This document shows, in pieces, positions 1-9,932 of a DNA stretch of 64,000 nt. The notes beneath the pieces are model-generated. The model was not told the DNA's origin and searched no databases. It saw nothing but the letters and a program-made list of their open reading frames with translations. The DNA is from Mucilaginibacter celer (GTDB lineage: Bacteria > Bacteroidota > Bacteroidia > Sphingobacteriales > Sphingobacteriaceae). The stretch is taken from assembly GCF_003576455.2 (NCBI RefSeq), contig NZ_CP032869.1, positions 1,364,001-1,428,000 of the forward strand, in the 5' to 3' direction. A program made the translations under genes and the position numbers. Within the stretch, counting starts at the first letter, position 1. Every line of letters starts with the position of its first letter.

Positions 1-222
1 TGCAGCACCTGCCACAAGGTTGATACCAAAGTTATCGGCCCTGCATTTCAGGAAATTGCAGCTAAATACGAAGCTACAGATGCTAACATCGATATGTTGG
101 CTAAGAAAATCATTAGCGGCGGCAGCGGTAACTGGGGTAACATCGCCATGACCCCGCACCCTTCACTGCCCGAGGCTGATGCTAAGGAAATTGTAAAATA
201 CATTTTATCAACAAAAAAATAA
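1..222 (+). CDS. Cytochrome c class I, C-terminal part (5' end outside window)
   Basis: The reading frame is open from base 1 and stops at TAA 220-222, leaving 73 residues. It begins with CSTCH, the covalent haem c attachment motif CxxCH with the proximal His. Further on GNWGNIAMTPHPSLP supplies the expected distal Met ligand of small monohaem c551/c552-type cytochromes, and the end (EADAKEIVKYIL) is the usual C-terminal helix. It is probably a periplasmic electron carrier domain. In Bacteroidota such a domain can be a separate small protein or the C-terminal domain of a secreted sugar dehydrogenase or PKD-type protein; the missing 5' end prevents a choice. It lies 35 bases before the transporter gene on the same strand, so it may belong to the same catabolic operon. 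Confidence 0.85.
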   Translation, partial: CSTCHKVDTKVIGPAFQEIAAKYEATDANIDMLAKKIISGGSGNWGNIAMTPHPSLPEADAKEIVKYILSTKK

Positions 223-257
223 TTAGAGATCATTTGATCTGTCCTTAAAATATAAGT

Positions 258-1508
258 ATGAATCTTGGAATTAGGGTAAAGCTTTCAACAATGATGTTCC
301 TGGAGTTTTTTATCTGGGGCGCATGGTTTGTAACAATGGGTACTTATTTAACGGTTACGCTGAAAGCTACCGGTACGCAAAATGCCGGTGCTTACGCAAC
401 GCAATCGTTAGGTGCTATTATAGCGCCGTTTGTTATCGGTCTTATCGCCGATAAATACTTTTCGGCACAGAAAATACTGGGTGTGCTTCACCTGTTAGGT
501 GCGGCCTCGCTTTATTATGCTACAACCATAACCGATTTTGATAAGTTTTACCCTAATATCCTGTTCTACATGATCATTTACATGCCAACGCTGGCATTGG
601 TAAATTCGGTTTCGTTTAAGCAGATGAAAAATCCAAGTAAAGAATTTCCCTGGATCAGGGTATTCGGCACTTTTGGATGGATCGTTGCCGGTATTGTGAT
701 AGGCCTGTTAGGATGGGAAAAAAGCGGAACACTGGTGCTTACTTTCAAAATGGCAGCGGTGGCGTCATTGATATTAGGTCTGTTAAGCTTTACATTACCT
801 GATACGCCTCCGGTTAAAAAAGGCCAGAAAACTACATTTGGCGATATCATTGGTTTAGATTCGATCGGTTTATTAAAAAACAGGTCGTACCTGATCTTCT
901 TTTTGGCATCGGTAGCTATATGTGTGCCGTTGGCATTTTACTACAATTTTACCAATCCGTTTTTAAATGAAGTAGGGGTAAAAAAGGCTGCCGGTGTACA
1001 GGCGATGGGGCAGGTATCCGAATTAGCATTTATGGCAGCCATGCCGCTGCTTTTTGTACGCTTCGGCGTTAAAAAAATGCTGGCTATCGGTATGCTCGCA
1101 TGGGTTTTGCGTTACATATTCTTTGCTTACGGCGATGCCGGATCGGGTTATTGGATGCTTATAGCAGGTATTGTGATGCATGGCATCTGCTATGATTTCT
1201 TCTTTGTAACGGGGCAAATCTATACCGATAATTTAGCAGGCGAGCGTTTTAAAAGCGCTGCGCAGGGATTCATTACCCTGGCTACTTATGGTGTGGGGAT
1301 GCTGATCGGCTCGTATATATCGGGCCCGGTAGTTGATAAATGGAAAATTTCTGAAACATCACACAACTGGCAGTCTATCTGGCTTATCCCTGCCGGTATT
1401 GCCGCTGTGGTATTGATCTTTTTCCTGTTATTTTTTAAAGATAGAACCAGTATGGCTACAAAACCCGGACTGGACATTGAGGAACCTTCTGCTCAAACCC
1501 AAATATAA
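258..1508 (+). CDS. MFS transporter, nucleoside:H+ symporter (NHS/NupG-like) family
   Basis: This 416-residue polytopic inner-membrane protein has about twelve hydrophobic segments. It opens with MNLGIRVKLSTMMFLEFFIW and carries PWIRVFGTFGWIVAGIVIG near residue 131, both typical of the NHS family of the major facilitator superfamily (E. coli NupG, XapB, YegT). Length is normal for the family. The cargo is probably a nucleoside, polyol or sugar derivative taken up with protons. The stop is 2 bases before the next gene (isomerase at 1511), implying co-translation with the catabolic enzymes, which favours a sugar or keto-sugar cargo over a nucleoside. The family call comes from motifs; the substrate is inferred from neighbours. 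Confidence 0.85.
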   Translation: MNLGIRVKLSTMMFLEFFIWGAWFVTMGTYLTVTLKATGTQNAGAYATQSLGAIIAPFVIGLIADKYFSAQKILGVLHLLGAASLYYATTITDFDKFYPNILFYMIIYMPTLALVNSVSFKQMKNPSKEFPWIRVFGTFGWIVAGIVIGLLGWEKSGTLVLTFKMAAVASLILGLLSFTLPDTPPVKKGQKTTFGDIIGLDSIGLLKNRSYLIFFLASVAICVPLAFYYNFTNPFLNEVGVKKAAGVQAMGQVSELAFMAAMPLLFVRFGVKKMLAIGMLAWVLRYIFFAYGDAGSGYWMLIAGIVMHGICYDFFFVTGQIYTDNLAGERFKSAAQGFITLATYGVGMLIGSYISGPVVDKWKISETSHNWQSIWLIPAGIAAVVLIFFLLFFKDRTSMATKPGLDIEEPSAQTQI

Positions 1509-1510
1509 CC

Positions 1511-2407
1511 ATGTCATCAAACCAAAACAGGCGCTCAGCTATTAAAAGCATGATCGCGGGCACGGCGGCCATTGGCGCGTCGGGCGTATTATCTTCATTT
1601 ACCACCGAAACCGAAAAAACAAATATGCAGCCTGATGAAAAGCTGAAAGGCAATATTAACCATGCCGTATGCCGCTGGTGCTACAGCGATATTTCTGTAG
1701 ATCAGCTTTGTGCTGCAGCCAAAGATATCGGCATTAAAGGTATCGACCTGGTTGGCCCTTCAGATTGGCCAACGCTTAAAAAATACGGCCTGTTCTCGTC
1801 CATGTGCAACGGTGCTGAAATTAATTTGACCGATGGTTTCGGCGATAAAGAATATCATGCGAAACTGCATGAAAACTATACCAAAATGATTCCGCTGGTA
1901 GCAGAGGCCGGTTATAAAAACCTGATCTGCTTTAGCGGCAGCCGCCGTGGTAAAACCGACGAGGAGGGTTGGAAAAACTGTGTTGAGGGCCTAAAACCCA
2001 TGGTGGCCCTTGCCGAAAAACACAACATCATATTGGTAATGGAATTGCTGAACAGCAAAATTGACCATAAAGATTACCAGTGCGACAGGGTAGAGTGGGG
2101 TGCAGAACTTTGCCGTCGCTTAGGCTCAGAAAATTTTAAACTGCTGTATGATATTTATCACATGCAGATTGATGAAGGCGATGTGATCCGTAATATCCGC
2201 GCTAATCATCAGTACATTGCGCACTACCATACCGGTGGTGTTCCCGGTCGTAACGAGATCGACGAAACACAGGAGCTTTACTACCCGGCCATTATGCGTG
2301 CCATTGTTGAGGTAGGCCATAAAGGTTTTGTGGCGCAGGAGTTTATCCCCAAGCAAAAAGACAAATTAGCTTCGCTTAAAAAAGCGGTACATATTTGTGA
2401 TGTTTAA
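1511..2407 (+). CDS. Hydroxypyruvate isomerase-like TIM-barrel protein (AP endonuclease 2 family), exported
   Basis: This 298-residue member of the xylose isomerase-like TIM-barrel superfamily is close to the hydroxypyruvate isomerase branch. Expected metal ligands are visible: Glu in VMELLNSK, Asp/His in YDIYHMQ, His in HYHTGGVPGRNE and the C-terminal Glu in VAQEFIPK. The N-terminus NRRSAIKSM followed by a small-residue hydrophobic stretch looks like a Tat-type leader, so it probably works in the periplasm. ATG 1511 is 2 bases after the transporter stop. Likely role: aldose-ketose isomerisation or epimerisation in an oxidised-sugar pathway shared with the next two genes. True substrate unknown; hydroxypyruvate itself is not implied by context. 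Confidence 0.82.
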   Translation: MSSNQNRRSAIKSMIAGTAAIGASGVLSSFTTETEKTNMQPDEKLKGNINHAVCRWCYSDISVDQLCAAAKDIGIKGIDLVGPSDWPTLKKYGLFSSMCNGAEINLTDGFGDKEYHAKLHENYTKMIPLVAEAGYKNLICFSGSRRGKTDEEGWKNCVEGLKPMVALAEKHNIILVMELLNSKIDHKDYQCDRVEWGAELCRRLGSENFKLLYDIYHMQIDEGDVIRNIRANHQYIAHYHTGGVPGRNEIDETQELYYPAIMRAIVEVGHKGFVAQEFIPKQKDKLASLKKAVHICDV

Positions 2408-2457
2408 ACCTTACATCACCTTATCACTCTAAAAGCTAAACAAACTAAAACAAATAC

Positions 2458-3333
2458 ATGACAACCAGAAGAACATTTTTAGCACAAGCCGGATTAATGG
2501 CCGCAGGCGCAATGCTTGCACCCAAATTGGTTTCGGCCAAAGCTTCAAATAAAGTGGGCCTGCAATTGTATAGCCTGCGCGATCAGTTACCAAAAGATGT
2601 AAAAGGCGTTATTGGCCAGGTAGCCAAAGCCGGTTACAACGAAGTTGAAACCTTCGGCTTTAATAAAGAAACAGGCTATTGGGGTTTAAAAGGTAAAGAG
2701 TTTAGTCAACTGTTGAAAGATAACGGCTTAAGCACCCCAAGCGGCCACTATGGTTTGGACGAGTATTTAGGTACCGGCAAAACTGATGATCTGAATGCTT
2801 ATATCGAGGTGGCTAACACTATCGGTCAATCGCATATCATTATCCCTGCTTTAAATCACAACTTTATTAAAACTGTTGATGATTGCAAAGGCGTAGCGGA
2901 TAAGATGAACAAGATTGCCGAAATCTTGAAAAAATCGGGCTTAAAATTAGGTTACCATAACCACAACTTTGAGTGGGCACCTGTTGGCGATACTACTTTT
3001 TACGATGTGGTATTGAACAACACCGACCCGAAACTGGTGGCCATGGAAATGGATATTTACTGGGTTGTACGTGCAGGTAAAGACCCGGTTGAAATTTTTA
3101 GCAAACACCCTGGCCGCTTTGAGTTTGTACACGTTAAAGACCGCGATAAAACCAATGCCGAATTGAACACAGAGATTGGCACAGGCGACATCGACTTTAA
3201 AACCATATTAGGTAAAGCCAAACTGGCCGGCATTAAGCACTTTATTGTTGAGCAGGAAAACTATACCAATATCGATCCGTATATGAGCATTGCCAAAAGT
3301 GCTTCTTATTTGAAAGATACACTACACGTTTAA
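2458..3333 (+). CDS. Sugar phosphate isomerase/epimerase family TIM-barrel protein with Tat-like signal
   Basis: This 291-residue protein begins TTRRTFLAQAGLMAAGAML, a convincing twin-arginine leader with cleavage probably after VSAKA. The mature part is an AP endonuclease 2/xylose isomerase-like TIM barrel with the metal-site series YHNHNFEW, EMDIYWV, FVHVKDRD and IVEQENY (Glu, Asp, His, Glu). Such proteins recur in Bacteroidota and Planctomycetes next to Gfo/Idh oxidoreductases and DUF1080 proteins. The gap to the previous gene is 50 bases and to the DUF1080 gene 22 bases, all on the plus strand. A second, non-identical barrel directly after the first suggests two sequential isomerisation/epimerisation or elimination steps on the same substrate class. 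Substrate not determinable here. Confidence 0.85.
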   Translation: MTTRRTFLAQAGLMAAGAMLAPKLVSAKASNKVGLQLYSLRDQLPKDVKGVIGQVAKAGYNEVETFGFNKETGYWGLKGKEFSQLLKDNGLSTPSGHYGLDEYLGTGKTDDLNAYIEVANTIGQSHIIIPALNHNFIKTVDDCKGVADKMNKIAEILKKSGLKLGYHNHNFEWAPVGDTTFYDVVLNNTDPKLVAMEMDIYWVVRAGKDPVEIFSKHPGRFEFVHVKDRDKTNAELNTEIGTGDIDFKTILGKAKLAGIKHFIVEQENYTNIDPYMSIAKSASYLKDTLHV

Positions 3334-3355
3334 AACCAATCAAACCCGAATAGAG

Positions 3356-4126
3356 ATGAAATATCCTTTAATATTAACCGCCCTTTTAGCAGGAAGCTGC
3401 TTTATGGCGAACGCGCAAAACGCAAAACCCGAAGATACCGAGATCTGGGAGCCGATACCTAAAGTTGTTACCCCCGGTAAAAATTTAGGCGATGCACCTT
3501 CAGATGCTATCGTTTTGTTCAACGGCAAGGGCCTTGACGAGTGGGTGTCTGTAGAAGATAAAACCCCGGCCAAATGGCTGGTTAAAGGTGATGTACTCAC
3601 CGTAAATAAATCAACAGGTAATATCGAAACCAAAAAAACTTTCACAAATTACCAGTTACACATCGAGTGGAAAGTGCCTGCAAGCATTACCGGCAGCGGC
3701 CAGGCCCGCGGTAACAGCGGTGTGTTCTTAGCCTCGATAGGTAAAGGTGATGATGGTTACGAGTTACAGGTACTGGATTCGTACGAAAACAAAACTTATG
3801 TTAACGGTATGGCAGGCAGTTTGTACAAACAGGCTATCCCGTTGGCAAACCCTGGCCGCAAACCAGGCGAATGGAATATTTACGATGTGATCTGGACTGC
3901 ACCGGTATACAACGAGGACGGCACCTTAAAATCGGCCGCCCGTGCTACTGTATTCTTCAACGGTGTTTTGGTTGAAAACAACTTTGAGTTGCTTGGCCCA
4001 ACCCAATACATTGGCAAACCATCTTACGAAGGTAAAAAACATGGTCCATCACCAATTAAATTACAGGCTCACGGCGATAAAAGCGAGCCGCTTAGCTTCC
4101 GTAATATTTGGGTAAGGGAATTGTAA
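3356..4126 (+). CDS. DUF1080 (3-keto-disaccharide hydrolase-like) secreted protein
   Basis: This 256-residue protein has an Sec signal peptide (hydrophobic residues 4-16, cleavage near ANAQ). The mature part is one DUF1080 domain: IVLFNGKGLDEW at the start, GNSGVFL and YELQVLDSYEN in the centre, and PIKLQAHG followed by FRNIWVREL at the end. This jelly-roll family includes 3-keto-glucoside hydrolases and lyases in Bacteroidota, which cleave glycosides after C3 oxidation. As last gene of the run with two exported isomerase-like barrels and a transporter, it plausibly releases keto-sugars in the periplasm. A terminator follows 25 bases after the stop. The domain call is firm; activity is inferred from relatives. 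Confidence 0.88.
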   Translation: MKYPLILTALLAGSCFMANAQNAKPEDTEIWEPIPKVVTPGKNLGDAPSDAIVLFNGKGLDEWVSVEDKTPAKWLVKGDVLTVNKSTGNIETKKTFTNYQLHIEWKVPASITGSGQARGNSGVFLASIGKGDDGYELQVLDSYENKTYVNGMAGSLYKQAIPLANPGRKPGEWNIYDVIWTAPVYNEDGTLKSAARATVFFNGVLVENNFELLGPTQYIGKPSYEGKKHGPSPIKLQAHGDKSEPLSFRNIWVREL

Positions 4127-4150
4127 CCTTATTTAACAGTTAAAAAATTA

Positions 4151-4186
4151 AACGCCCTCCGGTATATGTCGGGGGGCGTTTTTTAT
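4151..4186 (+). terminator. Rho-independent terminator after the DUF1080 gene
   Basis: The stem acgccctcc (4152-4160) pairs with ggggggcgt (4171-4179) with one G-T wobble, around a 10-base loop, and is followed directly by a T-rich run (4179-4184). It lies 25 bases after the stop at 4126 and closes the sugar catabolism run. Confidence 0.85.
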
Positions 4187-4364
4187 TTGATACTTTTTTA
4201 TCATTTCAGCAATAAAATTAGGCTGTTGCTTGTTTGTAGCTATTTTATTACATATATTAAACTTATAAATACCTCAGCCGTATAAGCTGATATATAAACC
4301 TGTCTCCCGTGTTAAGGGCGAAAATTTTTTTCATTGTTGTTAAAAGTCAATACAATCCGTTATA

Positions 4365-7300
4365 GTGAGGATTTTTAAATATTTATTTATTGTAGCTTTT
4401 GTGCTGATGGCTCAAAGCGGCTTTGCGCAGGATAGAAGCCTGAAGTTTGAGCACATCGGCACCCGCGAGGGTCTGTCGCAAATAAACGTGAGTGCCATTG
4501 TGCAGGATAGCCGGGGCTTTATGTGGATTGGCACCCGCGATGGCCTTAACCGTTACGATGGCTATGGCTTCGTTATTTACAAGCATAGTATACAGGACGG
4601 AAATTCATTAAGCAGCAACCTGGTAGCCGATATTGCCGAGGATAAAGAGGGGAACATCTGGCTGGCCACCTTATCGGGCCTTAATAAGTTTGAGCGTAAA
4701 ACCGGGCATTTTATCCATTATTTTCATGATAATGCCAACCCCAACAGCATCTCCAGCAATTTTGTAAACAAACTTATTTTTGATCAGGAAGGCATTTTGT
4801 GGATAGGCAGTCAAAAAGGGGGGCTCGACAGGTTTGATATCAAACAAAATAAATTCACCCATTACAAGCACTCCGAAGCCGACAGATCATCGCTTAGTGA
4901 TGATGATGTAACGGCTTTAAAAGAAGATTCGAAGCACCGGTTATGGGTAGGTACGCTTACCGGTGGTTTAAATCTTTTTGATAAAAAGAGCGGCACTTTT
5001 AGTCGGTATCAAAACAAAACAGGCGATAATAGCAGTCTGTCGGGCAGTTATGTAAGCACCATTTATGAAGATAACGCCGGCCGCATCTGGATAGGTACCG
5101 AAGGCGGGGGCCTTAACCTGGTAAACGACGATAAAGGTACCTTTAAACGATATCTGCACGATGATAAAAACCCAAATACCATATCCGGAAATACGGTTTT
5201 AAGCCTTGGCATGGATTTGAACGGCAACCTTTGGGTTGGATCAGAAAACAGCGGGGTGAGTATCCTTAACCCGGCCACCGGTAAAATAGTCACTTATCAG
5301 CACGATGACATTGACCGCAGCAGCATAAACGGTAACTCCATTTATTGTATTTGCCGCGATAGGATGGGTAATATGTGGCTTGGTGCATTTAGCGGCGGCA
5401 TTAACCTGTACAAGCGCAGTACCGAAAGCTTTTCGCACTACAGGCACAATTCGTCCCCCAATAGCCTGGCCAATAATTTTGTGCTTTGCCTGCAGGAAGA
5501 CAGGAACCAAAACATTTGGGTGGGTACCGATGGCGGCGGGGTTGATGTATTTAAAAAGGATGGCAGCGTTAAACATTACATGCAGGAAGCCGGCAACCCC
5601 AACAGCCTTGCAGGCAACTACGTATTGAATATTACTGAAGATAAAAAAGGTAGCTTTTGGATAGGTACCTGGGCCGATGGCTTATGCCGCCTTGACCCGG
5701 CAACAGGTAAGTTTACCCGCTATAAGCATGATGCCTTAAAGCCCGGCAGCCTGAGCAATAATAATATTTACGCGCTTACCCAAACCCGCGATGGACAGGT
5801 GTGGGTGGGCACCTACAACGGCGGGCTTGATTTGTATGATAACACATCGGGTAATTTTTCGGCATTCAGGTATGATCCCAACGATCCGAAAAGTATCAGC
5901 AGCGACAGGGTTTACGCCCTGCTGGAGGACAAAAAAGGAAACTTTTGGGTAGGCACCTTCGATGCCGGCTTAAATTTGATGGACAGGAAAACAGGTGCTT
6001 TTACCCGTTTTCAGCACGATGAAAAAAAGAACAGCATCAGCAATAACAGCATCCCCGATTTGTTTGAGGATAGTAGAGGCCGCATCTGGATCAGCACCCT
6101 ATCGGGCTTAAACCTGTTTAACCCGGTTACCAAACATTTTACCGTTTTTACTACCGAGGATGGTTTGCCCAGCGATGTGATCTACGCTGTGCGCGAAGAT
6201 AAGCTGGGTACGCTTTGGATCAGCACCAACAATGGCCTATCAAACTATGATCCGGTTAAGCGTACTTTTAAAAACTACACCATAGAGGATGGTTTGCAGA
6301 ACGAAGAGTTTAAATCGCACTCGGCCCTGCAAACCCGCGATGGGCGGATTTATTTTGGAGGCATTAATGGCTTTAACTCGTTTACGCCGCAGCAAATCCT
6401 GAAACCATCGGGTTTTATGCCATTGGTTATTACTAATTTTCAGCTGTTTAACAAAACCGTGAAAATAGCACGCGATGCCGAAGACCCATCGCCTTTAAAG
6501 GAAGATATAGCCGATACCCGTGCCCTCAGGCTTTCGTACAAACAATCAGTTATTACCCTGCAATATGCCGCGCTCGATTATTCATCGGTAGATAAAAAGA
6601 ACTACAGTTACATTCTCGAAAATTTTGATAAAGACTGGAACAACGTAGGCAGCCGCAATACAGCATCGTACACTAACCTGCCCCCGGGTAATTATGTTTT
6701 TAAGCTGAGGTATCAAAACACTTCGGGCTTATGGTCGCCTGTTACGGCCGGATTAAAAATTACCATTGTGCCGCCGTTTTGGCTAACCTGGTGGTTTGAA
6801 CTGATTGCCGCGGTTGCATTTGTATCGTTACTTTATTTTATTTTCAGGTACCGGGTAAAGTTTTTAAAAGCCCAAAAAACGGTGTTGGAGCGCCAGGTAA
6901 AAGAGCGTACCGAGAGCCTGGTTAAAATGACGGCCAACGAAAGGCTTGCCCGCCAGGCCAGCGAAATTGCCCGCGAAGAAGCCGAAAATGCCAATAAAGC
7001 CAAAAGTATTTTCCTGGCTACCATGAGCCACGAAATACGTACGCCTATGAATGGTGTTATAGGTATGGCTTCTCTGCTGGCCAGCACCAAACTAAGCCCC
7101 GAGCAGGAAGAATATACCGAAACCATTAAAAACTGCGGCGATGCGCTGTTAACCGTAATTAACGATATTCTTGATTTTTCCAAAATAGAATCGGGCAATA
7201 TGGAGCTGGATGAGGAAGATTTTGACCTGCGCGATTGTATTGAAGGTGTGTTGGATGTTTTTGCCGAGAAGGCCTCGCGCCTCAATCTCGATCTGGTTTA

Positions 7301-8555
7301 CCAGGTTGAGCATAATGTGCCGGTGCAGATTATTTCAGATTCATTACGCCTGCGGCAGATCCTGATAAACCTGGTGGGGAACGCCGTTAAGTTTACCAGC
7401 CAGGGCGAGGTGTTTATTGGCGTTGGTGTAAAAGCACAGGAGGGAGATGACCTGGAACTGGAATTCAGGATCCGGGATACAGGCATCGGGATTCCGGATG
7501 ATAAGTTGGAACGTTTGTTTAAACCGTTCTCGCAGGTTGATTCGAGCACTACGCGCAAGTATGGCGGTACCGGTTTAGGTTTGGCTATCAGCGAAAAACT
7601 GATCAGGCTGATGGGTGGCGAAATTGCTGTGCAAAGCGAAGTGGGCAGGGGTACGGTGTTCTCGTTCACTATCAAATCAAAAGTAGGGCAAAAGGTAAAA
7701 CGCAACTATGTTTACCTTAACCTTGCCGAGCTTGAAAATAAGCGCATTTTATTTGTGGATGATAACGCAACCAACCGCGATATCATTGATACACAGCTAA
7801 AGCAATGGAAGTACGATCCGGTGGTAGTAGCATCGGGCAGCGAAGCGCTGAAGGTGCTTAACAAAAAAGGCCGGGCTATCGACCTGATGATAACCGATAT
7901 GAGCATGCCCGAGATGGACGGCCTTGAACTGGCTACAAAGGTGCGGAAGAAGTTTCCGGAAATGCCGGTTATCTTGTTAAGCTCGATAGGAAGTGAGCAG
8001 AGTAAAAGAGAGGATAATGTTTTTAGTGCGGTTTTAACCAAACCAACCAAGCATAACCTATTGCATAAGCATATTGTTGAGCAATTAAAAACCGGCAGTA
8101 GTATTAAAAACGAGTATCAGCCTGTACAAACTGCTTTTACCACCGAGTTTGCCAAAAACTACCCGATGGAGATATTGATTGCCGAGGATAACCTGATTAA
8201 CCAGAAACTGGCAGTGCATATGCTAACCAAAATGGGCTATCATCCGGATATTGCCGAAAACGGGCATGCGGCACTTAACACTATGGCCACCAAACATTAT
8301 AACCTGATACTGATGGATGTGCAGATGCCCGAAATGGACGGCCTGGAAGCCACACGCTTTATCCGTAGCAATATGCAGGAGCAGCCGGTTATCATAGCCA
8401 TGACGGCCAATGCCATGCCTGAAGACAGGCAGGCCTGTTTGGATGCAGGGATGAACGATTACCTGAGCAAGCCGATGAAGCTATCCGACCTGATGGAAAT
8501 GTTGGAACGCTGGGGAAAATATATAAACGGACAAAACACAAGTTTGCTTAATTGA
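4365..8555 (+). CDS. Hybrid histidine kinase with Reg_prop beta-propeller, Y_Y_Y domain and two receivers (HTCS-like, no HTH)
   Basis: This 1396-residue sensor starts at GTG 4365 with a signal peptide ending near GFAQ (residue 22). Residues about 25-690 hold 13-14 propeller repeats of the form LWVGTxxGGLNxFD. A Y_Y_Y domain follows (about 735-800), then one transmembrane helix ([15 protein letters not shown]) and a coiled coil. The kinase core has [11 protein letters not shown] (phospho-acceptor His889) and an HATPase with DTGIGIP and [10 protein letters not shown]. Two receivers follow, with phospho-Asp 1178 (DMSMPEMDG) and 1318 (DVQMPEMDG). Classic Bacteroides HTCS proteins end in an AraC-type helix-turn-helix; here the protein stops after receiver 2, so output must pass to another protein, perhaps the receiver at 9469. 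Ligand unknown, likely a periplasmic glycan. Confidence 0.92.
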   Translation: MRIFKYLFIVAFVLMAQSGFAQDRSLKFEHIGTREGLSQINVSAIVQDSRGFMWIGTRDGLNRYDGYGFVIYKHSIQDGNSLSSNLVADIAEDKEGNIWLATLSGLNKFERKTGHFIHYFHDNANPNSISSNFVNKLIFDQEGILWIGSQKGGLDRFDIKQNKFTHYKHSEADRSSLSDDDVTALKEDSKHRLWVGTLTGGLNLFDKKSGTFSRYQNKTGDNSSLSGSYVSTIYEDNAGRIWIGTEGGGLNLVNDDKGTFKRYLHDDKNPNTISGNTVLSLGMDLNGNLWVGSENSGVSILNPATGKIVTYQHDDIDRSSINGNSIYCICRDRMGNMWLGAFSGGINLYKRSTESFSHYRHNSSPNSLANNFVLCLQEDRNQNIWVGTDGGGVDVFKKDGSVKHYMQEAGNPNSLAGNYVLNITEDKKGSFWIGTWADGLCRLDPATGKFTRYKHDALKPGSLSNNNIYALTQTRDGQVWVGTYNGGLDLYDNTSGNFSAFRYDPNDPKSISSDRVYALLEDKKGNFWVGTFDAGLNLMDRKTGAFTRFQHDEKKNSISNNSIPDLFEDSRGRIWISTLSGLNLFNPVTKHFTVFTTEDGLPSDVIYAVREDKLGTLWISTNNGLSNYDPVKRTFKNYTIEDGLQNEEFKSHSALQTRDGRIYFGGINGFNSFTPQQILKPSGFMPLVITNFQLFNKTVKIARDAEDPSPLKEDIADTRALRLSYKQSVITLQYAALDYSSVDKKNYSYILENFDKDWNNVGSRNTASYTNLPPGNYVFKLRYQNTSGLWSPVTAGLKITIVPPFWLTWWFELIAAVAFVSLLYFIFRYRVKFLKAQKTVLERQVKERTESLVKMTANERLARQASEIAREEAENANKAKSIFLATMSHEIRTPMNGVIGMASLLASTKLSPEQEEYTETIKNCGDALLTVINDILDFSKIESGNMELDEEDFDLRDCIEGVLDVFAEKASRLNLDLVYQVEHNVPVQIISDSLRLRQILINLVGNAVKFTSQGEVFIGVGVKAQEGDDLELEFRIRDTGIGIPDDKLERLFKPFSQVDSSTTRKYGGTGLGLAISEKLIRLMGGEIAVQSEVGRGTVFSFTIKSKVGQKVKRNYVYLNLAELENKRILFVDDNATNRDIIDTQLKQWKYDPVVVASGSEALKVLNKKGRAIDLMITDMSMPEMDGLELATKVRKKFPEMPVILLSSIGSEQSKREDNVFSAVLTKPTKHNLLHKHIVEQLKTGSSIKNEYQPVQTAFTTEFAKNYPMEILIAEDNLINQKLAVHMLTKMGYHPDIAENGHAALNTMATKHYNLILMDVQMPEMDGLEATRFIRSNMQEQPVIIAMTANAMPEDRQACLDAGMNDYLSKPMKLSDLMEMLERWGKYINGQNTSLLN

Positions 8556-8585
8556 GTTATATTTACGGCCCAATAACCATTTACT

Positions 8586-9368
8586 ATGAACCGCTTTTTT
8601 AAACCCGCTTTAGCTTTAATAGGATGTTTTTTCATCTTGTCGGCAACGTTTGCCGCCGCACCATCACGTAATTATTATCAGCTTAAAGTATACCATTACA
8701 AAACCCAGGCCCAGGAAGATAAAATTGAGCATTACCTGCAGCAGGCTTATATCCCGGCTCTGCACCGGGCAGGAGTAAAAAATGTAGGTGTGTTTAAGCC
8801 CCTGAAACAACAGGACACCGCAAGGTTGATTTACGTGTTTACGCCTTTCCAATCATGGGATAAATTGATGGGCATTGATCAGAAATTACAGGCGGATGCC
8901 AGTTACCTTGCCGATGGTAAGGATTACATTGATGCGGTTTACAATGAACAGCCCTACACCCGCATTGAAACCATCATTCTGCAGGCTTTCCCGGGGATGC
9001 CATCAACAGATGTTCCAAATTTAACCGCTAATAAAGCCGATAGGGTTTACGAGTTGCGCAGCTACGAAAGCCCCACCGAAAAATACAACGTAAACAAAGT
9101 AACCATGTTTAACCTGGGCGATGAGATTGGCCTTTTTAAGCGACTGGGTTTTAATGCAGTATTTTATTCGGAAGTTATTGCTGGCAGCCGCATGCCCAAT
9201 TTAATGTACATGACCACTTTTAACAGTATGGACGACCGCGACAAGCATTGGGACGCCTTTGGTAAGGATGCTTACTGGAAAACGCTTTCGGCTAAGCCTG
9301 AATATCAGCACAATGTATCGCATGCCGATATCATCTTTCTTCGCCCGGCAGATTACTCCGATTTTTAA
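8586..9368 (+). CDS. NIPSNAP family protein, secreted
   Basis: This 260-residue protein has an N-terminal signal peptide (FKPALALIGCFFILSATFAA). The mature part has two ferredoxin-like NIPSNAP/dimeric alpha-beta barrel units, the first starting YYQLKVYHYKTQAQEDKIEHY and the second VYELRSYESPTEKY, ending with the family-typical PADYSDF. NIPSNAP proteins in Bacteroidota are common exported proteins near sugar catabolic genes; no enzymatic activity is firmly known. It lies 30 bases after the hybrid kinase on the same strand and may be co-transcribed. The family call is good; the role is unknown. Confidence 0.85.
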   Translation: MNRFFKPALALIGCFFILSATFAAAPSRNYYQLKVYHYKTQAQEDKIEHYLQQAYIPALHRAGVKNVGVFKPLKQQDTARLIYVFTPFQSWDKLMGIDQKLQADASYLADGKDYIDAVYNEQPYTRIETIILQAFPGMPSTDVPNLTANKADRVYELRSYESPTEKYNVNKVTMFNLGDEIGLFKRLGFNAVFYSEVIAGSRMPNLMYMTTFNSMDDRDKHWDAFGKDAYWKTLSAKPEYQHNVSHADIIFLRPADYSDF

Positions 9369-9468
9369 TTGATAGAAGCTTGTCACCCGGTTTAAACTTT
9401 ATTTTGATAATACTTTGCTAATTACCCTCAAGGCCTGATTTTTGCGGCCCAATGCGTACGTGGGAAAT

Positions 9469-9834
9469 ATGAAGAAAATTATGATTGCGGATGATGATCC
9501 GGGAATTGTTGATGCTGTAGAGATTATACTGGATTTTGAAGGATACGAAGTTTCGTCAACCGCCAACGGCGCTACCGTGCTGGCCATGGAAAGTGGTTTG
9601 CCCGATTTGCTGCTGCTTGATATCTGGATGTCGGGCTCTGACGGGCGCGATGTATGCCGGGAGTTGAAAAATAAGGAGCTTACCAAAAAAATGCCGGTGA
9701 TCATGATCTCGGCCAGTCATGATATCGAAAAATCGGCGTTTGAAGCCGGGGCCGATGATTTTTTGGCCAAGCCGTTTGATATAGATGATCTGCTTACCAA
9801 AATAAAAAAACTTTTAACCGTTGGCGGTGTTTAA
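9469..9834 (+). CDS. Stand-alone response regulator receiver (single REC domain)
   Basis: This is a 121-residue protein from ATG 9469 (MKKIMIADDD). An in-frame upstream ATG at 9442 would add nine residues lacking family similarity, so I choose the inner start, which is preceded by gtgggaa. The acidic pocket is D8-D10, the phospho-Asp is D51 (LLLLDIWMSG), the Thr/Ser switch lies in IMISAS and the conserved Lys in LAKPFD. No output domain follows. It may be a phosphotransfer intermediate or scaffold output for a nearby kinase; the hybrid kinase at 4365 lacks its own DNA-binding domain and is the closest candidate partner. That pairing is inference only. Confidence 0.85.
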   Translation: MKKIMIADDDPGIVDAVEIILDFEGYEVSSTANGATVLAMESGLPDLLLLDIWMSGSDGRDVCRELKNKELTKKMPVIMISASHDIEKSAFEAGADDFLAKPFDIDDLLTKIKKLLTVGGV

Positions 9835-9932
9835 AGCTTAAAAATATTAAACCATATTGTAGCATATTTGTATTAATACACGTACAAAGCTTAAACATTC
9901 CAATTTATAAATTACATAACCCTTAAATTAAC

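Noticed and set aside
227..240. Palindrome agatcatttgatct as a terminator or operator before the MFS gene
   Set aside because: The 6-base arms with a 2-base centre are too short for a stable RNA stem and there is no T run; as an operator it has no supporting second copy.
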